A stretch of 64,000 bases of DNA, taken from positions 115,503 through 179,502 of the forward strand of contig NZ_FNEX01000007.1 in the NCBI RefSeq assembly GCF_900100435.1, read 5' to 3'. Origin of the DNA: Pedobacter sp. ok626. GTDB lineage: Bacteria; Bacteroidota; Bacteroidia; Sphingobacteriales; Sphingobacteriaceae. Position numbers and translations under genes: made by a program. The notes under the pieces are model-generated. The model searched no databases and was not told the DNA's origin. It worked only from the letters and a program-made list of their open reading frames with translations. This document shows positions 54,608 through 62,381 of the stretch, in pieces (the first letter of the stretch is position 1; the number at the start of each line of letters is the position of its first letter).

Positions 54608-55048
54608 CTAAGGTTGAACCGGCAATTTCAGTCCAGAAATACCTGTCACGACTTCTTCCTCCTCTTTCTTACCTTTTTTGTTTTTCTTCTTTTTAGCACC
54701 GCCATTTAAACGGTCTTCCAGTACTTTTTCAAACTCAGGGAGTTGATCCCCTTTTAAGATCGTTCTAATATTGTCATTGGTATCATTCTGAAGCTTATAG
54801 AACTTTGTTACATCATCTTCTTTAGATGTTCCTGCCTGCTGCCTTTTAATCAAATCCAACTGCTGCTTTGACATATCGAACACGTAATTATAAATCACAC
54901 TTTTCTGTGTTGGGGTCAGCTTCAATCTTTTTTCTAGCTCATCAACACTTTTAACAGTCATTTCTTGTGCTGTAGGCATTTTCTGCTGTGCTTTAATGAA
55001 GGTGTTAAAACCCAATAACAGCATTACAGCTAAAATATATCTTTTCAT
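54608..55048 (-). CDS. Small exported helical protein, LTxxQ-like, with a Lys/Glu-rich tail
   Basis: 146 residues from the ATG at 55048, which starts a signal peptide (MKRYILAVMLLLGFNTFIKA). The upstream frame to 55189 has no such start and is rejected. The mature protein is helical; 'LEKRLKLTPTQKSVIYNY' resembles the LTxxQ motif of CpxP/Spy-type periplasmic chaperones. A highly charged tail ('KKKKNKKGKKEEEEVV') follows. Function unknown; a periplasmic stress or chaperone role is a guess. Confidence 0.75.
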   Translation of the reverse strand: MKRYILAVMLLLGFNTFIKAQQKMPTAQEMTVKSVDELEKRLKLTPTQKSVIYNYVFDMSKQQLDLIKRQQAGTSKEDDVTKFYKLQNDTNDNIRTILKGDQLPEFEKVLEDRLNGGAKKKKNKKGKKEEEEVVTGISGLKLPVQP

Positions 55049-55220
55049 GATCATGTAATTGTATTGGCGCAATTTAAAAATAAAATAGGGATTCTCCTCG
55101 GAGTCTGGAATCTTTTCCTGAAGAAGGAAAATCTTCCTAGGTCTCCTCGGAAAACCCAATTTTCCCCTCACAAATCCCATAACCTGCATACAGCATAGAA
55201 TTAGCAGGAAACTCTAGTAC
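55049..55220. other. Gap with a duplicated CTCCTCGGA element
   Basis: This lies upstream of the small exported protein. It contains two copies of TCTCCTCGGA (near 55093 and 55142) and a 7-bp hairpin TTTTCCT/AAGGAAAA-type stem at 55113-55131 with loop GAAGA. No gene is seen. Together with the stem-loops at 55221-55382 it makes a 334-bp gene-free stretch. Confidence 0.5.
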
Positions 55221-55269
55221 GTAAAAAGGGCAAATAAACCGGTTAACCCGACCTATTCGCCCTTTTTAC
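55221..55269 (-). terminator. Hairpin downstream of the TlpA-like gene
   Basis: GTAAAAAGGGC (55221-55231) pairs exactly with GCCCTTTTTAC (55259-55269); further partial pairing occurs inside. It is the likely terminator of the TlpA-like gene that ends at 55383. Confidence 0.6.
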
Positions 55270-55314
55270 TATTTGATAGGAAGCAGTTCCTTGTTTTTTG
55301 TCAGGAGGAAAATT

Positions 55315-55382
55315 ACCTTCTCAGAAAGAGCCTCAGCGTTCTTCGCCCTTCAGCGAAGCAATGCAGCTCTTGAGGAGAATGG
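55315..55382 (-). other. Imperfect stem-loop directly after the TlpA-like stop codon
   Basis: ACCTTCTC (55315-55322) pairs with GAGAATGGT-side bases at 55375-55382, GAGC-type bases 55326-55331 with GCTCTT 55366-55371, and CTTCGC (55341-55346) with GCGAAG (55353-55358). The stacked helices suggest a structured 3' untranslated element that may stabilise the message. Confidence 0.4.
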
Positions 55383-56522
55383 TTATTTTCCCGCCTTATT
55401 TAAAACCTCAGCCAATTTCTTGTGCAACTCTTCACCTCTAACATTTTTAGCGATGATTTTACCTGTTGGATCGATCAAGAAGTTTGCAGGGATACCACGT
55501 ACACCGTACATTTTTGAAGCTGCATTGTCCCAACCTTTCAAGTCAGACAATTGAGTCCATGCTAAACCATCTTTTGCGATAGCAGCTAACCAAGCATCTT
55601 TTTTACCTGGGTTATCTAAAGAAACACCAAGAACAGTAAAGTTTTGATCTTTGAACTTGTTGTAAGCAGCTACCACGTTAGGGTTTTCACCACGACATGG
55701 ACCGCACCATGAAGCCCAGAAATCAAGCAATACATATTTTCCACGGAAGTCAGACAATTTAACTGGTTTATCATTCACATCATTTTGAGTGAAATCCATT
55801 GCCATTTGACCTACGCCTGTCTTTTTAGCTGATTCGATTTCCTGGCTAATGTTTTTACCTAGATCAGTTGCTTTTACAGCTGCAGAGAATTTATTGAATC
55901 CAGCTTCAGTACCTTTAAGGTCAGCATCTAGATCCATAGTTTCTTTATAAGCTACTAAACCAACATAAGAATTAAGGTTAGCCGCAGAAAACTGCTTGTT
56001 TAATACATCAAATTCTTTTCTGATAGCTTCATCACGGCTATAAACCGTTTTCATGTAAGCCTCGTCTTTTTTCTCCTCAGGAGACTTGCTGCGATATTCA
56101 GCCATTAAAGCTGCATTTTTATCACTAGCAGATTTAGTTAATGCTTTGTATTTAGCATCATCCTCATTTACTTTAGAACCTTTGATAACAGCATGCACTA
56201 ATGAATCTGATGTTGATACCACTTGCATTGCAACTGGCTCAAGATAGAACATAATTGCATCAGGAGCAGTACCACGTACAGTCGGTGCAGCATGTTTAAC
56301 CCTAAGAGAAGCTTGAGTTATTCCTGAAATTGGTCCTGCGAAAGCGAATTTACCGCCAACGATATCTACAGAATCAATAACTTGTTTAGCCCTTGGGCCA
56401 TAATATAAGTAGGCCTTTGCAGGTGAACCTAAGTTCCCTACCTTACCTGTAATTGCAAATTTGCTTTGCGCCATAACGGCAGCAGGCAACAAACAAGCCG
56501 CGATCAGTGTGATCTTTTTCAT
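55383..56522 (-). CDS. TlpA-family thiol:disulfide oxidoreductase with DUF4369 N-terminus
   Basis: 379 residues from the ATG at 56522, which starts the signal peptide (MKKITLIAACLLPAAVMAQ). An N-terminal DUF4369-like beta domain ('FAITGKVGNLGSPAKAYLYY') and a helical linker precede a C-terminal thioredoxin fold of the AhpC/TSA-TlpA type. The active site is intact: 'YVLLDFWASWCGPCRGENPN', and the cis-Pro 'YGVRGIPANFLIDP' is present. It is a periplasmic reductase; the substrate is unknown. It is followed by a structured 3' region. Confidence 0.92.
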   Translation of the reverse strand: MKKITLIAACLLPAAVMAQSKFAITGKVGNLGSPAKAYLYYGPRAKQVIDSVDIVGGKFAFAGPISGITQASLRVKHAAPTVRGTAPDAIMFYLEPVAMQVVSTSDSLVHAVIKGSKVNEDDAKYKALTKSASDKNAALMAEYRSKSPEEKKDEAYMKTVYSRDEAIRKEFDVLNKQFSAANLNSYVGLVAYKETMDLDADLKGTEAGFNKFSAAVKATDLGKNISQEIESAKKTGVGQMAMDFTQNDVNDKPVKLSDFRGKYVLLDFWASWCGPCRGENPNVVAAYNKFKDQNFTVLGVSLDNPGKKDAWLAAIAKDGLAWTQLSDLKGWDNAASKMYGVRGIPANFLIDPTGKIIAKNVRGEELHKKLAEVLNKAGK

Positions 56523-56612
56523 AGTTTTTCTTTTATTGAAATAATAAGTTTGGTTATTCTGGTCCAAATGTAATTAATAGACTAAAAATATAACGCATGG
56601 TTTAATGTAATA

Positions 56613-57794
56613 TTATAGTAGCTTTTGGAAAGTGCGCCACCATAAATCAGGCATATCGCCATTAACCGCCGTGGTATAATCATCGTATCGGCAAGGCACC
56701 AGATGATAGCGTTCATTTTTAGAAATCCCTGTTGGATAAGGTACTTGCATCCACCAGCGGTCAGATTTTTTACTCTTTACAAAAAGTAATTCCGATGAAC
56801 CATCGTTTAAACTGGCTCTGTAGATGAGGTATTGCGATTTCGGAGTCAATGGAAAATCTTTCTTGCGGTTGTAATAACCATCCACAAAATACCATACCAT
56901 TTGAGCAAGCAGCATCGCTGTTTGTCCATTTTGATCAAATGCAGGATTAAATTCGTAAAAACCGATAGAGGTTAACTTATCGCTCATTCCGGCATAGCGC
57001 GTAATCGCACAGGCCTGCTCACCGTAAAAACCGTTCGGCCCGGCATTGGCATTGGCACCTGCATCCGACGAGCGGATAGCACCGATATCGAAACTAATCA
57101 TGCTCGCATTGCGGATGATAGGCTCGGTTAAAGTGATGTCATCAGAAAATTCACCCAATCGATGCGCATCAAAATATAGCTTGTTCATTACCTTTAAGCT
57201 ATCCTGATTCACATAATAGGTTTGATAGCCTACATTACTAAAGTTGAAAAGGTAATTGGGCTGGTGTAAAAGAATCTTGTTCAGGTAGGTGTCCGACTTT
57301 GCGGCAAGCCCTTCCTGATCTTCTTCATCAAGGTCAAACTTACTGTCCACCACCACAAGATCTACCTTTTGCTCCAAACTTTCATAAGCAAGATACTGCG
57401 CATAAGTAAGGTCTTGTCCACCACCAATAATAACTGGTACAATATCCAACTTTATCAATTCTGCCACGACTGTTTTTACCGCCACATAAGTATCCGAAAT
57501 CGATGCCCCCGCTTTGATGTTACCCAAATCGACGATTTTTGTAGTAAAAGCGCCTTCATTTAAACTGTAAAATTGAGACCTAAAATAATCCGGGGCCAAT
57601 CCACAGCCTTCATTATTTACCGCAGCACGATCGTCCTGCACACCAAAAATGGCAATATCGTACTGTTTTTCGTCCAGCTGAGGGAATTTGTCGGTAAAAA
57701 ACCCGGCCTTTAAACCTAGCTGACTGGTATAGAATCCCTGTTTAGGCGCAAATTTATCGGGGTTTACTGGAGAAAAAAAATCTGATAAAGACAT
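56613..57794 (-). CDS. Arginase/formimidoylglutamase-family protein with degenerate metal site
   Basis: 393 residues with the arginase-family layout: 'YDIAIFGVQDDRAAVNNEGC', 'VPVIIGGGQDLTYAQYLAYE', 'DLVVVDSKFDLDEED' and 'ASMISFDIGAIRSSDAGANA'. The di-manganese ligands of the family sit in GGxH, DAHxD and SxDxD. Here these are GGGQ (Gln127), DSKFD (Asp150, Lys152, Asp154) and SFDIG (Asp236, Gly238), so about three of six ligands are replaced. Hydrolysis of formimidoylglutamate or arginine is doubtful despite the usual annotation. No other hut gene is nearby. It is divergent from the epimerase gene. Confidence 0.87.
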   Translation of the reverse strand: MSLSDFFSPVNPDKFAPKQGFYTSQLGLKAGFFTDKFPQLDEKQYDIAIFGVQDDRAAVNNEGCGLAPDYFRSQFYSLNEGAFTTKIVDLGNIKAGASISDTYVAVKTVVAELIKLDIVPVIIGGGQDLTYAQYLAYESLEQKVDLVVVDSKFDLDEEDQEGLAAKSDTYLNKILLHQPNYLFNFSNVGYQTYYVNQDSLKVMNKLYFDAHRLGEFSDDITLTEPIIRNASMISFDIGAIRSSDAGANANAGPNGFYGEQACAITRYAGMSDKLTSIGFYEFNPAFDQNGQTAMLLAQMVWYFVDGYYNRKKDFPLTPKSQYLIYRASLNDGSSELLFVKSKKSDRWWMQVPYPTGISKNERYHLVPCRYDDYTTAVNGDMPDLWWRTFQKLL

Positions 57795-57868
57795 ATTGTG
57801 ATATAATGTATGGCATCAAATATCTATTTTTGAGCGCATATTTTAATGAACATCCTAAAAAAAATGAA

Positions 57869-58831
57869 ATGATATTGGTTACCGGGGCTACTGGGTTTTT
57901 AGGCGCTGAACTCATCCATCAGTTAACCAGCCAAGGCATAAAGCTTAGGGCATTGAAACGCGAACACTCCATTGTTCCGGATTTAATTAAGGACAATAAC
58001 CTGGTTGACTGGGTAATTGCCGACATAAACGACATTTCGGCACTTGAAGATGCTTTTGAAGACATCCAACAGGTATACCATTGTGCAGCTCTTGTATCAT
58101 TTGACCCTAAAGATAAAGCCAAACTTTTACGCGTAAACATTGAAGGGACCAGCAATGTGGTTAACCTTTGTGCAGATTTTGGTATTCGCTTACTACATGT
58201 AAGCTCAGTGGCAGCTTTAGGTGACGCAAAAAAAGGGGCACTCATTACCGAGAAAGATTCTTGGGAATATGATGCCAAAGCGCATACTTATGCCATTTCG
58301 AAATATGAAGGCGAGATGGAAGTATGGCGTGGCATAGCCGAAGGGCTTGATGCGGTTATTGTAAATCCATCAGTGATCATTGGAGCCGGAGCTGGCTTTG
58401 AAGGAAGCGGCGCTATTTTTAAATTGGTAAAGGACGGCATGGCCTATTACACCAAAGGAGCTACCGGACTTGTAGATGTAACTGATGTGGCCAAAAGTAT
58501 GATCGCATTGATGGACAGCAAGGAAACAGCAGAAAGATACATCCTGTCAGCTGAGAATTACCACTACAAACAATTCTTTGGAGAGATCGCTGCAGGCTAT
58601 GGATTAAAGGCCCCAAATAAAGAAGCAAAACCATGGATGCTAGGCATTGCCTGGCGGGCTGCAAAGCTGGCTTCGCTATTTACACGAAAGCCCGCAGCAC
58701 TAACCAGCGACGCGGCCAGAAGCAGCTTAAACGAGAGTTTTTATAGCAATCAAAAGATAAAGCAGACTATTTCTATCGAATTTAAGAGAATTAAGCAAAG
58801 TATTGAAGAAATCTGCAGTCAGCAGTATTGA
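57869..58831 (+). CDS. NAD-dependent epimerase/dehydratase (extended SDR)
   Basis: 320 residues from the ATG at 57869. The upstream frame to 57806 adds a leader unlike the family. It begins with the nucleotide-binding 'MILVTGATGFLGAELIHQL' and has the catalytic Ser ('LLHVSSVAALG') and Tyr-x3-Lys ('HTYAISKYEGE'). It belongs to the dihydroflavonol-reductase-like/extended SDR group; the substrate is unknown. A TATTTTTG box at 57825-57832 may be its promoter. The phosphatase-SerA fusion gene follows by 65 bp on the same strand. Confidence 0.9.
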   Translation: MILVTGATGFLGAELIHQLTSQGIKLRALKREHSIVPDLIKDNNLVDWVIADINDISALEDAFEDIQQVYHCAALVSFDPKDKAKLLRVNIEGTSNVVNLCADFGIRLLHVSSVAALGDAKKGALITEKDSWEYDAKAHTYAISKYEGEMEVWRGIAEGLDAVIVNPSVIIGAGAGFEGSGAIFKLVKDGMAYYTKGATGLVDVTDVAKSMIALMDSKETAERYILSAENYHYKQFFGEIAAGYGLKAPNKEAKPWMLGIAWRAAKLASLFTRKPAALTSDAARSSLNESFYSNQKIKQTISIEFKRIKQSIEEICSQQY

Positions 58832-58896
58832 AATTCATATATTTGAGGCAATCATTTTGACGATTACGACCGAAAAATACCATTACCTCTAAAAGA

Positions 58897-60195
58897 ATGA
58901 AGCAGAAGAATTTTTACATCATTGATTTTGACAGCACTTTTACGCAAGTTGAAGCTTTGGACGAGCTGGCACGCATTTCTCTTAAAAAGCACCCTGAAAA
59001 GGAAGCTATATTTCAGAAAATTGAAGATTATACCAACCTTGCCATGGAAGGTAAACTTTCTTTTGGTGAAAGCTTAGCCCAAAGGGTAAGACTTTTGGAA
59101 GCCACAGAAGACCATTTGAAACAGCTGATCAAAGTCCTGAAGAAAAAAGTATCTGCATCTTTTTCCCGCAACGCGGCATTCTTTAAGAAACATGCGGATG
59201 AAGTCCTGATCGTTTCAGGCGGTTTCAAAGAGTTTATTACTCCTGTAGTAAGTCAATACCACATTAAAAAAGAAAATATCTACGCCAACACCTTTGTAAC
59301 TACTGGCGATGGCAAAATTATAGATTACGACCATTCTAATCCTTTGAGTGAAGAAGGTGGAAAGGTAAAACTGATGCAGCAAATGAACCTTGAAGGTGAT
59401 TTGTATGGAATCGGTGATGGTTATTCAGACTTTCAACTTCGTGAAAGTGGCCTAATCAAAAAGTTCTATGCTTTTACAGAGAACATCTCGAGAGAGAGTA
59501 TCGTTAAAAAAGCAGATCATGTGACCCCAAGCTTTGATGAATTTCTATATGTAAACAACCTACCGCGGGCAATATCTTATCCAAAAAACAGGATTTTATG
59601 CCTGATCATTGGAGAGGTTGATCCTAAAAGTATAGAGATGTTGAAGAAAGATGGTTTTTCTATTCGTCATAAAACCAGTTTTGAGGAAAAGTATGTGGCT
59701 GATGTACACATGCTGTTGCTAGCCGATGGAGAGAAGATCGCGGATGATCAACTGGAAAAAGCGGTTACACTTAAGACGATTGGTTACCTTGGAAATGCAA
59801 AAAACAAGATCGATCTTCAAAAATGCACGGAGCAGGGAATTGTCGTTTTTGATGACACTAAAGCAAACCCACGCAACAATAATTTCATTCCTAAAAGGAT
59901 GATCGATTTTATGAATACAGGGACTACGCATCTGAGTAGCAACTTCCCTAACCTACAGTTGCCTAGAATTGAAAAATCGCACCGTCTGATTCATATCCAT
60001 AAGAACGTTCCCGGAATTATGGCGAAGATCAACACGGCCTTTGCTTATCACGACATTAATATTGTGGGTCAGTTTCTAATGACCAATCCAAGCATCGGTT
60101 ATGTAATTACGGACATCAATGCAGAGTACGACAAACAATTGTTTAAATTCTTAAAGAAGATTGAGCATACGATAAAATTTAGAGTATTGTACTAA
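58897..60195 (+). CDS. SerB-like HAD phosphatase fused to a SerA remnant and ACT domain
   Basis: 432 residues. Residues 1-215 are a HAD-IB phosphatase like phosphoserine phosphatase: DxDxT 'DFDSTFTQ', 'LIVSGGFKEFI', 'GIGDGYSDFQL'. Residues about 225-345 match the substrate-binding half of 3-phosphoglycerate dehydrogenase ('VTLKTIGYLGNAKNKIDLQK', 'GIVVFDDTKANPRNNNFI'), but the NAD-binding domain that should be inserted is absent. Residues about 350-432 are an ACT domain close to the SerA end ('HRLIHIHKNVPGIMAKIN', 'GQFLMTNPSIGYVITDI', 'KFRVLY'). It probably makes serine from phosphoserine, with the SerA-ACT part sensing serine. Confidence 0.9.
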   Translation: MKQKNFYIIDFDSTFTQVEALDELARISLKKHPEKEAIFQKIEDYTNLAMEGKLSFGESLAQRVRLLEATEDHLKQLIKVLKKKVSASFSRNAAFFKKHADEVLIVSGGFKEFITPVVSQYHIKKENIYANTFVTTGDGKIIDYDHSNPLSEEGGKVKLMQQMNLEGDLYGIGDGYSDFQLRESGLIKKFYAFTENISRESIVKKADHVTPSFDEFLYVNNLPRAISYPKNRILCLIIGEVDPKSIEMLKKDGFSIRHKTSFEEKYVADVHMLLLADGEKIADDQLEKAVTLKTIGYLGNAKNKIDLQKCTEQGIVVFDDTKANPRNNNFIPKRMIDFMNTGTTHLSSNFPNLQLPRIEKSHRLIHIHKNVPGIMAKINTAFAYHDINIVGQFLMTNPSIGYVITDINAEYDKQLFKFLKKIEHTIKFRVLY

Positions 60196-60243
60196 CAGCA
60201 TAAGCCTTGGTTTAATTACATTTGTGGGAAACTAACTTACTAA

Positions 60244-61200
60244 ATGGAACTTACACCACAAATCAAAGAAAAGCTGGATAAGCTGCAGGAAAAGTATGCT
60301 GCCATGGGGCAGGATATGGCGGCTTATCTGGATGGTCTGTTGTATGCTGACTTTTTAACTTACTGGGATTATATCCACCTGGACACCCTGCTAAGTCTGC
60401 AAAGTCCTAAAACCCCCTTCCCTGACGAGGAAATCTTTATCATGTATCACCAGATTACGGAGCTTTATTTTAAGCTTTCGTTACATGAGTGCAAGCAAAT
60501 TGCTGAACATCCTTCGTTAACCGTCCAATTTTTCACAGAAAGAGTTAGACGTATCAATGCTTATTTCAATGCATTAACAACTTCTTTTGAGGTGATGGTG
60601 AACGGCATGGAAAAAGATCAGTTTTTAAAGTTCCGTATGTCGCTGTTGCCTGCCAGTGGTTTTCAATCTGGTCAATACCGAATGATTGAGATCTGTGCGA
60701 CAAACTTTACCCAACTTATAGATAAAAGCAAAAGAGAAGAGTTGGCGAATGCCGATATTGAAACGCAGTTCGAAAATATCTACTGGAAATTTGGTGCTAC
60801 TGAACTGGCAACAGGTAAGCAAACGCTGACCCTAAAACAGTTTATCAATAAATATGCCGCCCAGTTTTTACAATTGGTAAAAGACAGGAAGGAAACTAAC
60901 TTCTCGGCCCTCTACCAGAAACTGGCTAATGAAGGAAGTGATGTTACTGCACTGGCTGACGAGTTGAGAAAGCTAGATCTATATGTGAATGTAGAATGGC
61001 CGCTCTCGCATTATAAATCGGCAGTAAGATACCTGGAGCGTGATCCAGTTGACATTGCAGCTACTGGTGGAACCAACTGGCAGAAATACCTGCCTCCGCG
61101 CTTTCAAAAAAGAATCTTCTACCCATTTTTATGGACAGCCGAACAGATGGAAGAATGGGGTAAAGGTTGGGTACTTGGTGTACTCAAGGATTTATCGTAA
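60244..61200 (+). CDS. Tryptophan 2,3-dioxygenase family protein
   Basis: 318 residues. It opens the indole ring of tryptophan to N-formylkynurenine using heme and O2. Motifs are 'DYIHLDTLLSLQSPK', 'MYHQITELYFKLSLHECKQ', 'MSLLPASGFQSGQYRMIE', and the heme-ligand region 'WPLSHYKSAVRYLERDP' followed by 'ATGGTNWQKYLP'. With W-x3-H and the GGT motif aligned, the axial His is retained with a small insertion before GGT. A TACATTTG box (60217-60224) lies just upstream. No other kynurenine genes are in view. Confidence 0.92.
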   Translation: MELTPQIKEKLDKLQEKYAAMGQDMAAYLDGLLYADFLTYWDYIHLDTLLSLQSPKTPFPDEEIFIMYHQITELYFKLSLHECKQIAEHPSLTVQFFTERVRRINAYFNALTTSFEVMVNGMEKDQFLKFRMSLLPASGFQSGQYRMIEICATNFTQLIDKSKREELANADIETQFENIYWKFGATELATGKQTLTLKQFINKYAAQFLQLVKDRKETNFSALYQKLANEGSDVTALADELRKLDLYVNVEWPLSHYKSAVRYLERDPVDIAATGGTNWQKYLPPRFQKRIFYPFLWTAEQMEEWGKGWVLGVLKDLS

Positions 61201-61205
61201 ATTTG
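61175..61205 (+). promoter_or_regulatory. Candidate ilvE promoter inside the dioxygenase gene end
   Basis: TTGG (61175-61178), a 19-bp spacer, then TAAATTTG (61198-61205) fit both the -33 and -7 elements of Bacteroidota promoters. The -7 box includes the dioxygenase stop codon. Transcription would start about 15 bp before the ilvE ATG. Confidence 0.5.
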
Positions 61206-61225
61206 CATTAAGTAATACTACTACA

Positions 61226-62290
61226 ATGAATGATACACTTGATATAACAATCACTAAAGCTGAAACCAGCAGACTTACAGTAACTGATTTCTCTCAGTTG
61301 CCTTTTGGAAAGGTATTTTCTGACCATATGTTTATTGCAGAATATGACAATGGAACTTGGTCTAACCTACAGGTCCTTCCTTACGGTCCTATTCCAATGA
61401 GTCCTGCAATTTCTGCTTTACACTACGGACAAGCAATTTTTGAAGGAATGAAGGCTTATCGCCAGGCTAACGGTAAGATCAGTGTTTTCAGACCTGAGAA
61501 AAACTTTGAGCGCTTCAACAAATCGGCGGCACGTATGTCTATGCCTGCTATACCTAAAGAAATCTTCATGCAAGGTATTGCTGCATTAATTGATATTGAT
61601 GAAAAATGGGTACCTGCACAAGACGGTTATTCATTATACATCCGTCCGGTAATGTTCGCTACGGATCCTTATTTAGGTGTTAAACCATCTGATAAATATA
61701 TTTTTGCTTTATTAACTACACCTACTGGCCCTTACTACAGCAAAGCTTTAAAAGTTAAAATCGAAACTGAATATACACGTGCTGATGATGGTGGTGTTGG
61801 TGCTGCCAAAACTGCCGGAAACTATGCCCGTTCTTTATTCCCTTTTGCAGAAGCGCAAAAAGAAGGTTTTGACCAGTTAATCTGGACTGATGCTGCTTCT
61901 CATGAGTTTATTGAAGAAGCTGGAACAGCGAACCTGATCTTTGTGATCAATGGTAAATTGGTAACACCTTCGGTAAGAAGTACGGTTTTAGACGGAGTAA
62001 CTCGTGATACCATCATTACCCTTGCTAAAAAAGCAGGTATCGAGGTTGAAGAAAGACGTGTAAGCGTAAAAGAAGTAATTGAAGGAATCGAAAACGGAAC
62101 ACTTACTGATGCTTTTGCAGCAGGTACCGCAGCAACTGTTACTCCAATCGGTGAAATTGGTTACCAAGGTAAAACTTATACTTTAACTGATCCTTCTACA
62201 CGTACAATTTCTGCAGGTATTGCAAAAACATTGAATGATATCCGTTACGGATTAGTTCCTGATGAGTTGGGTTGGAACTGGGTATTGTAA
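61226..62290 (+). CDS. ilvE: Branched-chain amino acid aminotransferase
   Basis: 354 residues from the ATG at 61226. The longer frame to 61040 lies antisense-free but inside the dioxygenase gene and is rejected. A fold-type IV PLP enzyme of the eukaryote-like BCAT group: 'SPAISALHYGQAIFEGMKAY', 'SLYIRPVMFATDPYLGVKPS', 'GGVGAAKTAGNYARSL' with the PLP Lys, 'FIEEAGTANLIFVI' and 'TDAFAAGTAATVTPIGEI'. It makes the final step of leucine, isoleucine and valine synthesis. A terminator follows. Confidence 0.96.
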   Translation: MNDTLDITITKAETSRLTVTDFSQLPFGKVFSDHMFIAEYDNGTWSNLQVLPYGPIPMSPAISALHYGQAIFEGMKAYRQANGKISVFRPEKNFERFNKSAARMSMPAIPKEIFMQGIAALIDIDEKWVPAQDGYSLYIRPVMFATDPYLGVKPSDKYIFALLTTPTGPYYSKALKVKIETEYTRADDGGVGAAKTAGNYARSLFPFAEAQKEGFDQLIWTDAASHEFIEEAGTANLIFVINGKLVTPSVRSTVLDGVTRDTIITLAKKAGIEVEERRVSVKEVIEGIENGTLTDAFAAGTAATVTPIGEIGYQGKTYTLTDPSTRTISAGIAKTLNDIRYGLVPDELGWNWVL

Positions 62291-62317
62291 ATACTAAGCT
62301 AATTTAAAATATAATAC

Positions 62318-62346
62318 AGGCGCCTTTATTAAGGGCGCCTTTTTAT
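62318..62346 (+). terminator. ilvE terminator
   Basis: AGGCGCC (62318-62324) and GGCGCCT (62334-62340) form a GC stem extended by TTT/AAG-type pairs around a 3-nt loop, then TTTTTATT. A strong rho-independent terminator on the plus strand. Confidence 0.85.
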
Positions 62347-62381
62347 TGTCAAATCATAAAAAAACTAACGTACTTAACCAA

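Noticed and set aside
55273..55554. Open plus-strand frame across the end of the TlpA-like gene
   Set aside because: It lies antisense to an intact thioredoxin gene and across stem-loop sequence, and has no protein-like features.
60960..61100. Apparent loss of the heme-ligand His in the tryptophan dioxygenase
   Set aside because: Aligning W-x3-H and the later R-x-L with the family keeps the His ('WPLSHY'), with only a short insertion before GGT.
61040..61225. N-terminal extension of ilvE into the dioxygenase gene
   Set aside because: The extra 62 codons are out-of-frame dioxygenase sequence, and the family start fits the ATG at 61226.
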